Shown here one piece after another: positions 7,180-12,998 of a stretch of DNA of 14,229 nucleotides (position 1 is the first letter of the stretch; every line of letters starts with the position of its first letter). The notes below the pieces were generated by a model. That model did no database searches. It was not told where the DNA came from and saw only the letters and a program-made list of their open reading frames with translations. The DNA comes from RUG11867 sp964472425 (lineage in GTDB: Bacteria; Bacillota_I; Bacilli_A; RF39; UBA660): contig CAYYLF010000038.1 in assembly GCA_964472425.1 (NCBI GenBank), forward strand, positions 1 through 14,229. Direction: 5' to 3'. The translations under genes and the position numbers were made by a program.

Positions 7180-7640
7180 CTAAATTCCTCCCTCAATTCT
7201 TTGAAAGTGCGATACAAATCGTTTTTCACGACCGAAACGCTCGTCTTCAAGACCACCGAAATCTCTTCTAACGACATCCCCAAATAATAGAGATACACAC
7301 ATTTTTGTACTCTCACGTCCTTCTCTTTCAAGCATTCCCACAATTCTTCCAAAGTGAGTCGACTGGTCATTCTCTCTTCGGCCCTCGTATCCGCGATATG
7401 AATGTTCTCATCGAAGGCACAATCCTTAGGCAATTTATACTCGCGCGCAAGTACATTCCAGGCCACCTTGAAAAGATAGGCCTTACCATCCCAAACTTTG
7501 TTTTTCTTAAGAACACTGTACATCTTCACGTATATTTCCTGTAACATATCGTCGACCCTATCGAGTCTCGGAGCCTTCGCGACCAAAAATCGCTTCAAAG
7601 AAACGTAAGTCTCCTCGTAGAATTTCGAAAAATCGTTCAT
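7176..7640 (-). CDS. ECF-family RNA polymerase sigma factor
   Basis: A 154-residue group 4 (ECF) sigma factor. Region 2 covers about residues 5-70 (DDMLQEIYVKMYSVL at 30-44, then KAYLFKVAWNVLARE). Region 4 covers about 98-150, with the helix-turn-helix YYLGMSLEEISVVLKTSVSV followed by VKNDLYRTFKELREE. Region 3 is absent, as expected. The start chosen is the ATG at 7638-7640, which has AAGGTGAG four bases upstream. A GTG five codons earlier (7653-7655) lacks a comparable site. It directs polymerase to promoters of an envelope or stress regulon, probably including its own operon with the membrane partner and the ferritin-like protein. Confidence 0.88.
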   Translation of the reverse strand: MNDFSKFYEETYVSLKRFLVAKAPRLDRVDDMLQEIYVKMYSVLKKNKVWDGKAYLFKVAWNVLAREYKLPKDCAFDENIHIADTRAEERMTSRLTLEELWECLKEKDVRVQKCVYLYYLGMSLEEISVVLKTSVSVVKNDLYRTFKELREEFR

Positions 7641-7644
7641 AAAT

Positions 7645-7652
7645 CTCACCTT
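7645..7652 (-). promoter_or_regulatory. Ribosome binding site deciding the sigma-factor start
   Basis: On the minus strand AAGGTGAG sits four bases before the ATG at 7638-7640. The alternative GTG at 7653-7655 has only AT-rich sequence upstream, so the shorter protein is preferred. Confidence 0.6.
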
Positions 7653-7661
7653 CACCTATTA

Positions 7662-7690
7662 AGAGTATCTCTTCGTTCCAAAAGTTTCAA
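7662..7690 (-). promoter_or_regulatory. Possible promoter of the sigma-factor operon
   Basis: On the minus strand TTGAAA (7685-7690) is followed after 17 bases by TACTCT (7662-7667). The -10 is poor for sigma-A. The same -35 region reads TGAAAC, a hallmark of many ECF promoters, so the operon may be autoregulated, though a clear CGT-type -10 is missing. Confidence 0.3.
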
Positions 7691-7696
7691 AAAAAG

Positions 7697-7723
7697 AAAA
7701 AATTCCGAACCTTTCGTTCGAAA
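7697..7723 (-). terminator. Intrinsic terminator after the DUF4026 gene
   Basis: On the minus strand TTTCGAAC pairs with GTTCGGAA (arms 7716-7723 and 7703-7710, one T-G pair) around the loop GAAAG, followed by a run of six T. It starts 9 bases after the stop of the DUF4026 gene and insulates the sigma operon from it. Confidence 0.82.
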
Positions 7724-7732
7724 CTTCAACGA

Positions 7733-9052
7733 TTAATCTTCCAACAAATATGCATTGCTAGGACTCACGGCCATCACGGGAGTGTATATTATCCAATCGG
7801 TCACATCATCTACCGTATACCAAGCCTCGTCACCCGTGTGCATATCAGGCACATCGTAAGGTTCCTGCGTAAGACGACCCTTGAACTTGCCGCCCTTCAC
7901 TTCCAACAATTCGAACCATATGTGCTCGAATCGTCCCTCTTCTTTGAGTGGCAATCCGACTTTTATGAGAATGTGATTATTTTCATCTTTCGAACACTTC
8001 TCGACATAACCGAACCGTTCCATGGCCAAATCTTTCATTCGGAAAGTTTCCTCGTCACTATAGAAGAATAGAGGATTGTCGCCCCACAACTCGTCGTATA
8101 TCGAAACCTTGTTCAACACGCCATTCTTCTCATCTTCCTCGCTCGTATACAAGAACACTATACTCGTCTTCGAATTGTGTCCCTCTTTTCTGTCGTCTAA
8201 TCCGCCCATTTTCAAATGTTTATATTCGAAGATTCCTTGAGTCCACGACCTACACGTCGCGACGACCGGATAACCGTTTATGAGCCTGCCGATATACGCC
8301 CCGTCCACGCGAGGATTGAAAGGCTCCTCTCTATCGAGCAAAAACATCGCATAAGTACACAACAGATTGTAGTGGTTTTGATAATTCTCTTGGTCCGATT
8401 CCAAAATCTCGAGCTCGGTCACATTGCACCTACAAAGTCCGTGAGTATGTAGCCAAACCTTGCCGTCTTTCCCAGCTATCGCCTGAACCGTGAATAAATC
8501 TTTCGAACTAGGAGCTACGTGCGACGCGGCGGCCATTTCTACCCACTTCGCTGGAATTACTTTCTCGGCACTCTCGTCCAACACAGCGAGCATTTCTGGA
8601 ACCATCGCGACGGCCAACTTTAAATGCAAATGATAACATTTCTTGGCGTTTCCTTTATACTCCATAAAAATCGTAAGAGCCTTATTTGCTTTCAAAATCG
8701 TCATTCTCTCGTCTTCTTTAAAGAGATAGTTTTTGTTGAGATAATACTCCGGTACGGACACTCCACCCATGAAAAGTCCCACTTCATACTCTTCGCCTTC
8801 GTACGTGAGCTTCAAACTTATGATGCCATCTACTCCGGCATTCGTCTCGCCAAACTCCAATCCTTCGATAGCCGAAACCCGATCGAACGCACTAGTCGAA
8901 AACTCGTACTTCTCATCCTTAGGGATGGCGAGCATATAAGACTTTTCTTCCCAATATCCGAGGGGAGCTTCCACCAATTCCTTTTTTTTCAATTCACATC
9001 TTCCTTTCGGACACTCGTCATTAGTAAGTATCTCTAAATAAAATTTTACCAA
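7733..9052 (-). CDS. DUF4026/DUF2314-domain protein with TTG start
   Basis: A 439-residue soluble protein. The C-terminal part (about 340-436) carries the DUF2314 signature HIWFELLEV..KFKGRLTQEPYDVPDMH.GDE.WYTVDDVTDWIIYTP. The preceding portion matches the DUF4026-type proteins in which this module usually ends, including a conserved-looking HTHGLCRCN at 202-210. No catalytic role is known for either domain, and there are no signal peptide or membrane segments. The start is TTG (9050-9052), supported by GAGAGG five bases upstream; the next in-frame Met is residue 40, which would remove part of the domain. The TTG overlaps the stop of an upstream broken reading frame. The gene ends at its own terminator. 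Confidence 0.78.
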   Translation of the reverse strand: MVKFYLEILTNDECPKGRCELKKKELVEAPLGYWEEKSYMLAIPKDEKYEFSTSAFDRVSAIEGLEFGETNAGVDGIISLKLTYEGEEYEVGLFMGGVSVPEYYLNKNYLFKEDERMTILKANKALTIFMEYKGNAKKCYHLHLKLAVAMVPEMLAVLDESAEKVIPAKWVEMAAASHVAPSSKDLFTVQAIAGKDGKVWLHTHGLCRCNVTELEILESDQENYQNHYNLLCTYAMFLLDREEPFNPRVDGAYIGRLINGYPVVATCRSWTQGIFEYKHLKMGGLDDRKEGHNSKTSIVFLYTSEEDEKNGVLNKVSIYDELWGDNPLFFYSDEETFRMKDLAMERFGYVEKCSKDENNHILIKVGLPLKEEGRFEHIWFELLEVKGGKFKGRLTQEPYDVPDMHTGDEAWYTVDDVTDWIIYTPVMAVSPSNAYLLED

Positions 9053-9329
9053 ATTGACCTCTCAAAATCAATTAGAAAAGACGTCTCTTCAGCATTCTCT
9101 AAAGTACCATAAACCTGACCATACGCATATGTAAGAACGATTGCTCTATTTTTCATTTTCTTCAAGTAATAAATCAATTTTGCGATTTTAAGATAACTTC
9201 TTTGAGACCATCCACCATATTAATCTTTGTCGTAATTATATACTTCGCATCGATTTTGTGTGATATTAAATTGGTGATTACCTTCATCGCTCTCGCACCA
9301 TCGAACCACAATGGGACGACTGATAAGTA
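9046..9329 (-). pseudogene. Possible frameshifted gene remnant upstream of the DUF4026 gene
   Basis: Two adjacent minus-strand frames look protein-coding. The first (9329-9174) contains LWFDGARAMKVITNLIS and AKYIITTKINMVDGL, then stops at TGA. The second, shifted by one base at an A4 run (9178-9181), contains KLIYYLKKMKNRAIVLTY and AYGQVYGTLENAEETSFLI, and stops at 9046-9048 inside the TTGGTAA that starts the DUF4026 gene. Adding one A to the run would join them. No start codon or ribosome binding site is visible for the upstream part. The family is not recognised. It could be a decayed gene once coupled to DUF4026, a sequencing error in a live gene, or chance. Confidence 0.35.
9058..9063 (-). 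promoter_or_regulatory. Ribosome binding site deciding the TTG start of the DUF4026 gene
   Basis: On the minus strand GAGAGG lies five bases ahead of TTG at 9050-9052. No ATG or GTG competes within this spacing, so TTG initiation is the best reading. Confidence 0.6.
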
Positions 9330-9366
9330 TTATTAATTCAAAACAAAAGTCGGAGTAATTTTGAAA

Positions 9367-9388
9367 GAAAAAAAGAGCTTATGCTCTA
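9367..9388 (-). terminator. Intrinsic terminator after tRNA-Arg
   Basis: On the minus strand AGAGC-ATAA-GCTCT (arms 9383-9387 and 9374-9378) is followed by a run of T interrupted once by C. The stem is short (5 bp), but the position 14 bases after the CCA end of the tRNA is typical. Confidence 0.6.
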
Positions 9389-9401
9389 AAGTGCCTAAAA
9401 A

Positions 9402-9478
9402 TGGTGCTCTTGGTGAGATTCGAACTCACTACCTCTTCCTTCGGAGGGAAGCACTCTATCCAAGTGAGCTACAAGAGC
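9402..9478 (-). tRNA. tRNA-Arg (anticodon CCG), CCA encoded
   Basis: The cloverleaf is complete on the minus strand: 7-bp acceptor stem GCTCTTG/CAAGAGC, D arm GCTC...GAGT, anticodon stem CTTCC/GGAAG with loop CTCCGAA (anticodon CCG), 5-base variable loop AGGTA, T arm GTGAG-TTCGAAT-CTCAC, discriminator A and encoded CCA (9402-9404). It reads CGG arginine codons. Every helix pairs; the only non-Watson-Crick pair is a G-T in the D stem. Confidence 0.95.
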
Positions 9479-9511
9479 AAAACGAAAAATGGAGAACAGC
9501 AAACGTTCTCC
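9479..9511 (-). promoter_or_regulatory. Terminator-like hairpin in the tRNA-Arg leader
   Basis: GGAGAAC and GTTCTCC (9505-9511 and 9491-9497 in minus-strand order) form a perfect 7-bp stem with a 7-base loop, followed on the minus strand by ATTTTTCGTTTT and then the tRNA 5' end. It could be the terminator of the DUF378 gene, an attenuator of the tRNA, or a leader structure for 5' processing. Because it lies downstream of the tRNA promoter, any tRNA transcript must pass it. Confidence 0.55.
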
Positions 9512-9537
9512 AAATACTTTGCCATTCACAAAGTAAT

Positions 9538-9565
9538 ATTATCACATTTTCTAGTTAATTGTCAA
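9538..9565 (-). promoter_or_regulatory. Promoter of tRNA-Arg
   Basis: On the minus strand a perfect -35 TTGACA (9560-9565), a 16-base spacer and GATAAT (9538-9543) preceded by TGT form a strong promoter with extended -10. It begins right after the DUF378 stop. Transcription would start near 9531, about 53 bases before the tRNA. Confidence 0.75.
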
Positions 9566-9567
9566 AA

Positions 9568-9765
9568 TTACTTTTCTGAATGCATGAATAACAGACCGAT
9601 GTTGATGAGACCAGTAATTCCAATTAGAGAGTATACGAGTCTCGTAAGTACGGTCATTTCACCGAATAAGGCCGCGACTAAATCGAACTCTAAAAGACCG
9701 ATAAATCCCCAGTTTAAGGCACCTATTATAGTGAAAACTAGTGCTATCTTCTGTAATGTTTCCAT
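9568..9765 (-). CDS. DUF378 small membrane protein
   Basis: A 65-residue protein, typical length for DUF378 (YuzA-like). It has two membrane segments (about 5-25 and 41-61) and the family pattern GALNWGFIGLLEFDLVAALFG (15-35) followed by LTRLVYSLIGITGL (40-53). The function of the family is unknown. The ATG at 9763-9765 follows AAAGGA with a normal spacing and gives the family N-terminus METLQKIALV; the frame stays open 14 codons further but without a better site. The gene is divergent from the UPF0316 gene and lies directly upstream of the tRNA promoter. A TATAAT at 9812-9817 could be its -10. Confidence 0.85.
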   Translation of the reverse strand: METLQKIALVFTIIGALNWGFIGLLEFDLVAALFGEMTVLTRLVYSLIGITGLINIGLLFMHSEK

Positions 9766-9811
9766 ATCAATAATTCCTTTCTTCCCTACTAGTATGAGCA
9801 CGAACAATCGA

Positions 9812-9817
9812 ATTATA
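9812..9817 (-). promoter_or_regulatory. Possible -10 element of the DUF378 gene
   Basis: On the minus strand TATAAT is 47 bases before the DUF378 ATG. No acceptable -35 is found 16-18 bases upstream, so this rests on the -10 alone. Confidence 0.3.
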
Positions 9818-9874
9818 CTAAAAATTCGCCGAAATTTGAGGTTTAAAAGAAGATATTATAGCCAAAATAAGAAT

Positions 9875-10375
9875 ATGGAAACGATTTTAATGTGTATAGA
9901 AGTATTCTTCGCGAGAATGCTGGACGTCTCGATAGGTTCGGTAAGAACCATTCTTTTAGTAAAAGGTAAAAACGTCATCTCGACCATTCTGGCTTTTATA
10001 GAGATTTTAATTTGGTATATGGTCGCTCGTCAAACGCTCACTTCCGACGAGACAAACTTGGCCATAATTCTTTCGTATGCTGGAGGATATGCCATCGGTA
10101 CCTACGTAGGTGGCCTCATCAACAAATACTTCGTTCGCGGCAATCTCATGGCCTTCGTCGTCACCACCTTGGACAACCACTTCATAATTGACAAACTCAA
10201 AGAAGCTGGATACGGCGTAAGCACCATCTCTACCGAGGACAAAAAACTCATTCTCATGATAGAATTCAAGAAGAAATTTCTAAAAAATCTCAAAAATACC
10301 ATCCGCGAACTCGACGAAAACGCCTTCGTAGTTGTAAACGAATCGCTTCACGTCGAAAATGGCTATTTGGGCTAA
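9875..10375 (+). CDS. UPF0316 membrane protein (DUF5698 plus DUF2179)
   Basis: A 166-residue protein of the UPF0316 family (YebE-like). The N-terminal half is membrane-embedded, with three segments (about 3-20, 34-52, 62-82) and the family motif FFARMLDVSIGSVRTILLVKG (11-31). The C-terminal soluble DUF2179 domain follows (about 90-160, from GNLMAFVVTT to AFVVVNES). The function is unknown; the soluble part is thought to be a ligand-binding or interaction module. The ATG at 9875 fits the family N-terminus but has no strong ribosome binding site; ATG at 9890 is an alternative. The gene converges on the calcium ATPase and overlaps its stop by 4 bases, so its terminator lies within that gene. Confidence 0.85.
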   Translation: METILMCIEVFFARMLDVSIGSVRTILLVKGKNVISTILAFIEILIWYMVARQTLTSDETNLAIILSYAGGYAIGTYVGGLINKYFVRGNLMAFVVTTLDNHFIIDKLKEAGYGVSTISTEDKKLILMIEFKKKFLKNLKNTIRELDENAFVVVNESLHVENGYLG

Positions 10376-12951
10376 ACCGAAGACTTTATCTTCGCTTTTT
10401 TGATTGCTACTTTACGCATTATGTCGACAGGAAGCACTGTCAAGGACAACAGTAAAGTAACTGCAAACTCTGTAAAGGTAAGCCCGTACGTTCTGAACAC
10501 ATCTCCTCCTCCGTATAGAAGGAAAATTTGGATTATTGTGATGAACAAGATGATGAATATGAACGGCTTATTTTTTGTAATATTCGCAAACACGTTTATT
10601 CTACCAGTTCTCGCATTGAACGAGTTGACCACTCCCGAAAACACGAACAATCCGAAGAAAGCTGTCATGAGATATCTGTCGTCGGGCGCACTTCTGAACA
10701 AACTCGCAAAAAACGGAACCTTCAAAAACAGTATCAAAAGGATTGCCGTATAGACGCCGGTCACTCCTATCGAAGAATACATGTATTTGTTGATAATCTG
10801 CTCATCCTTCTTGATGGGCATTTCGCTCATGTACTCTTCCAAAGGCGGCTCGAACGAAAACGCCAAACCGGCAAACGTATCCATAATCATATTTATCCAA
10901 AGCATTTGCATGACCGTAATGGGCGTATTGATGTTCAAGAAAGGTCCTAGAATACTCAAAGTGAGAGCACACAGATTCATCATGAGTTGGAAAATGACGA
11001 ATTTTCGAATACTCTTGAAAATCGTTCGCCCGTACAATATCGCTTTGCCAATCGACAACAAATCGTTGTCCAAAATGACGATGTCCGCGGCTTCTTTGCT
11101 GACCTCGCTCCCAGAGCCCATCGCAAAACCGACATCCGCACACTTGAGAGCTGGCGCATCGTTCACCCCGTCTCCAGTCATACCGACCACTTCGCCCAAC
11201 GACTGCCCGATGCGAACTAGTCTACTCTTATCGGTAGGTAAAGCTCTTGCGATTATTCTTATATCCTTATATATAGAGGCGACTTCCTCGTCGCTCATCT
11301 GCGATAACTGGTTGCTCGTCAAGACCACGTCGTCGTCACTCCCGATGAGTCCAATTTCCTTTCCGATGTTCACGGAAGTATCCAACGCGTCGCCCGTAAT
11401 CATGACGACGTGCACGTTCGCCTTCTCGATTAACTCGACCGCTGCCCGTGCGTTCGAAGACACCTCATCCTTCAACAAAACCATACTGATAAAGACCAAA
11501 TCGTCCGAGTCCAACCTCAACTTATCCGCTAGCAAGATGACTCGATAACCGAGCCTCGTATACTTGACGAGCGCATTCTCTAAAACTTTCTTATCGGCAT
11601 ATTCTCTTCTACCTTGTTCGTTGTAAATCTCTTTTATCTTGGGTAGAAGAACTTCCGGAGCCCCTTTGACGAGTTCGTGGATACTCCCATCATCTATCGA
11701 CACCGAAGAATACTTGAGAGTGCTCGAAAAGTATTTTTGATCGATTACTCGGGCAGAGACCTTTCTACTCTTCGCATAATTCATGAGAGCCTTGTCCGTG
11801 ATGTTCCCGCCCAAAATCGAACCATCCTCCGCGAGTTTGGCCTCGTTATTCAAAATCATGTTGAGAAAGATATAATGGGCGAGTCTCGGATAGGCGACCA
11901 AATCGTCCTTGTTCGAAATGACTTTACCATTTCCGAAAACCACTCCGACGACCTCCAAATTGCCCTTCGTAATCGTTCCCGTCTTGTCGGAGAAAAGTGT
12001 ACTAATCGAACCGGAAGTCTCTATTCCGACCATGCGCCTTACCAAGACGTTGTTCTTTACCATCCTTTGCATGTTCGAAGACAATACCAAGGCGACCATC
12101 ATAGGTAACCCTTCTGGAACACTCACGATTATTATGGTCACTCCCAAAGTGAGAGCATAGATGATGTGCCCGAATATGATGCGTGGAGTCGTAATCGTCC
12201 GAACGATGAGTCCCCAACCGAAATTATTCGCGATGAAGATGACCGAGAACAAGTAAGAAACCATCACCAAAACCGCTCCGATTGTACCTATCTTGCTGAT
12301 CGTCCCAGCCAGATTCTTTAGTCTTATGCGAAGGGGACTATCCGGATTCTTATTAAGAAGCTCCAAAGCAATCTTTCCGTACTTCGTATTCGTCCCGACG
12401 GCCGTCACCTCGACGTACGCTCCGCCATTCAAAACGACGCTACCTCTATAAACGGAATCTAATACCTTTCTAGAAACATCCTTCGCCTCACCCGTAAACG
12501 AAGATTCGTCCAAAGATAAGTTCCCTTCTACGATGACCCCATCCGCCGGAATCAAATCGCCCGTGGCCAATTTTATGATGTCGCCGACGACGACATCCTC
12601 CGCCTCGATGCTCGTTAGCTTGCCATCTCTTATACAATTGCATTTGACACGCGAAGACTCATCCTGCATCTTTTCGAAAGCTTTCTCACTTCCATACTCG
12701 CTCAAAGTCGAAATGACCGACGCGAGAGTGATAGCTATCACGATGCCTAAGGTCTCGAACCAATCGAAACTCTGAAACAAAAAAACAGTCTTGACTGCCA
12801 ATACGATAAGTAAAATTTTGATAATCGGGTCTCCAAGAGACTCCAAAAGAAGATGCCAAAACGTATTTTTTTGATTGTTGGATATCACGTTCTTGCCATA
12901 CTTGAGCTGGCTTTCCTTGACTTCATTACTACTTAACCCTCGTTTTTTCAT
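10372..12951 (-). CDS. Calcium-translocating P-type ATPase, PMCA-type
   Basis: An 859-residue P2-type ATPase expected to pump Ca2+ out of the cell at the expense of ATP. The N-terminal cation-ATPase domain is followed by membrane segments near 36-60 and 62-82, the actuator with TGEA (153-156), segments around 218-242 and 258-290 with PEGLP (279-283), phosphorylation motif SDKTGT (D322), nucleotide-binding KGAPE (429-433), TGD (519-521), and hinge TGDGVND (592-598). FQLMMNL (N659) in segment 5 and LWINMIMDT (N687, D691) in segment 6 carry ion-binding residues like those of plasma-membrane Ca-ATPases, and EPP (701-703) follows. The actuator has TGEA instead of the usual TGES. The ATG follows AGGTGAC, which lies in an inverted repeat. 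It shares an operon direction with the AAA+ gene 47 bases upstream. Confidence 0.92.
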   Translation of the reverse strand: MKKRGLSSNEVKESQLKYGKNVISNNQKNTFWHLLLESLGDPIIKILLIVLAVKTVFLFQSFDWFETLGIVIAITLASVISTLSEYGSEKAFEKMQDESSRVKCNCIRDGKLTSIEAEDVVVGDIIKLATGDLIPADGVIVEGNLSLDESSFTGEAKDVSRKVLDSVYRGSVVLNGGAYVEVTAVGTNTKYGKIALELLNKNPDSPLRIRLKNLAGTISKIGTIGAVLVMVSYLFSVIFIANNFGWGLIVRTITTPRIIFGHIIYALTLGVTIIIVSVPEGLPMMVALVLSSNMQRMVKNNVLVRRMVGIETSGSISTLFSDKTGTITKGNLEVVGVVFGNGKVISNKDDLVAYPRLAHYIFLNMILNNEAKLAEDGSILGGNITDKALMNYAKSRKVSARVIDQKYFSSTLKYSSVSIDDGSIHELVKGAPEVLLPKIKEIYNEQGRREYADKKVLENALVKYTRLGYRVILLADKLRLDSDDLVFISMVLLKDEVSSNARAAVELIEKANVHVVMITGDALDTSVNIGKEIGLIGSDDDVVLTSNQLSQMSDEEVASIYKDIRIIARALPTDKSRLVRIGQSLGEVVGMTGDGVNDAPALKCADVGFAMGSGSEVSKEAADIVILDNDLLSIGKAILYGRTIFKSIRKFVIFQLMMNLCALTLSILGPFLNINTPITVMQMLWINMIMDTFAGLAFSFEPPLEEYMSEMPIKKDEQIINKYMYSSIGVTGVYTAILLILFLKVPFFASLFRSAPDDRYLMTAFFGLFVFSGVVNSFNARTGRINVFANITKNKPFIFIILFITIIQIFLLYGGGDVFRTYGLTFTEFAVTLLLSLTVLPVDIMRKVAIKKAKIKSSV
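10378..10401 (+). terminator. Terminator of the UPF0316 gene, inside the ATPase 3' end
   Basis: CGAAGA-CTTTA-TCTTCG (arms 10378-10383 and 10389-10394) followed by C and six T starts two bases after the UPF0316 stop. On the opposite strand the same bases encode the last residues (KIKSSV region) of the P-type ATPase. Confidence 0.75.
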
Positions 12952-12953
12952 AA

Positions 12954-12992
12954 AAAGTCACCTGTCCAATTATATGAATGACAGATGACTTT
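12954..12992. repeat. Inverted repeat between AAA+ gene and calcium ATPase, covering the ATPase ribosome binding site
   Basis: Arms 12954-12966 and 12980-12992 are 13 bases each with a single mismatched position and a 13-base loop. Read on the minus strand, the 3' arm contains GACAGGTGACTTT, which includes the AGGTGA ribosome binding site of the calcium ATPase, and ends two bases before the ATG. The loop contains TATAAT. The element could be a terminator for the AAA+ gene (short T run TTTTTA), an RNA hairpin that masks the start, or a DNA operator around a -10. Confidence 0.7.
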
Positions 12993-12998
12993 ATTACA

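Larger units (their letters stand above)
9053..9401. other. 350-base stretch without an intact gene
   Basis: From the DUF4026 start to the tRNA this stretch holds the ribosome binding site of the DUF4026 gene, the frameshifted remnant (to 9329) and the tRNA terminator (9367-9388). I see no clear promoter for the DUF4026 gene. Between 9330 and 9366 nothing is recognisable. Confidence 0.5.

Noticed and set aside
9222..9360. Alternative minus-strand open frame over the remnant region
   Set aside because: It has an unlikely composition (rich in Asn, Cys and Tyr), no start signal, and reads less protein-like than the frame reported.
9479..9531. T-box or riboswitch reading of the tRNA leader
   Set aside because: It is too short for a T-box and sits before a tRNA rather than an amino-acid gene; only a simple hairpin is visible.
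9401..9874. Long plus-strand extension of the UPF0316 frame
   Set aside because: It would read through the antisense of tRNA-Arg and of the DUF378 gene; the family N-terminus begins at 9875.
10781..11548. 255-codon plus-strand open frame
   Set aside because: It lies wholly antisense to the P-type ATPase, has no recognisable domain or ribosome binding site, and looks like a by-product of the ATPase codon pattern.
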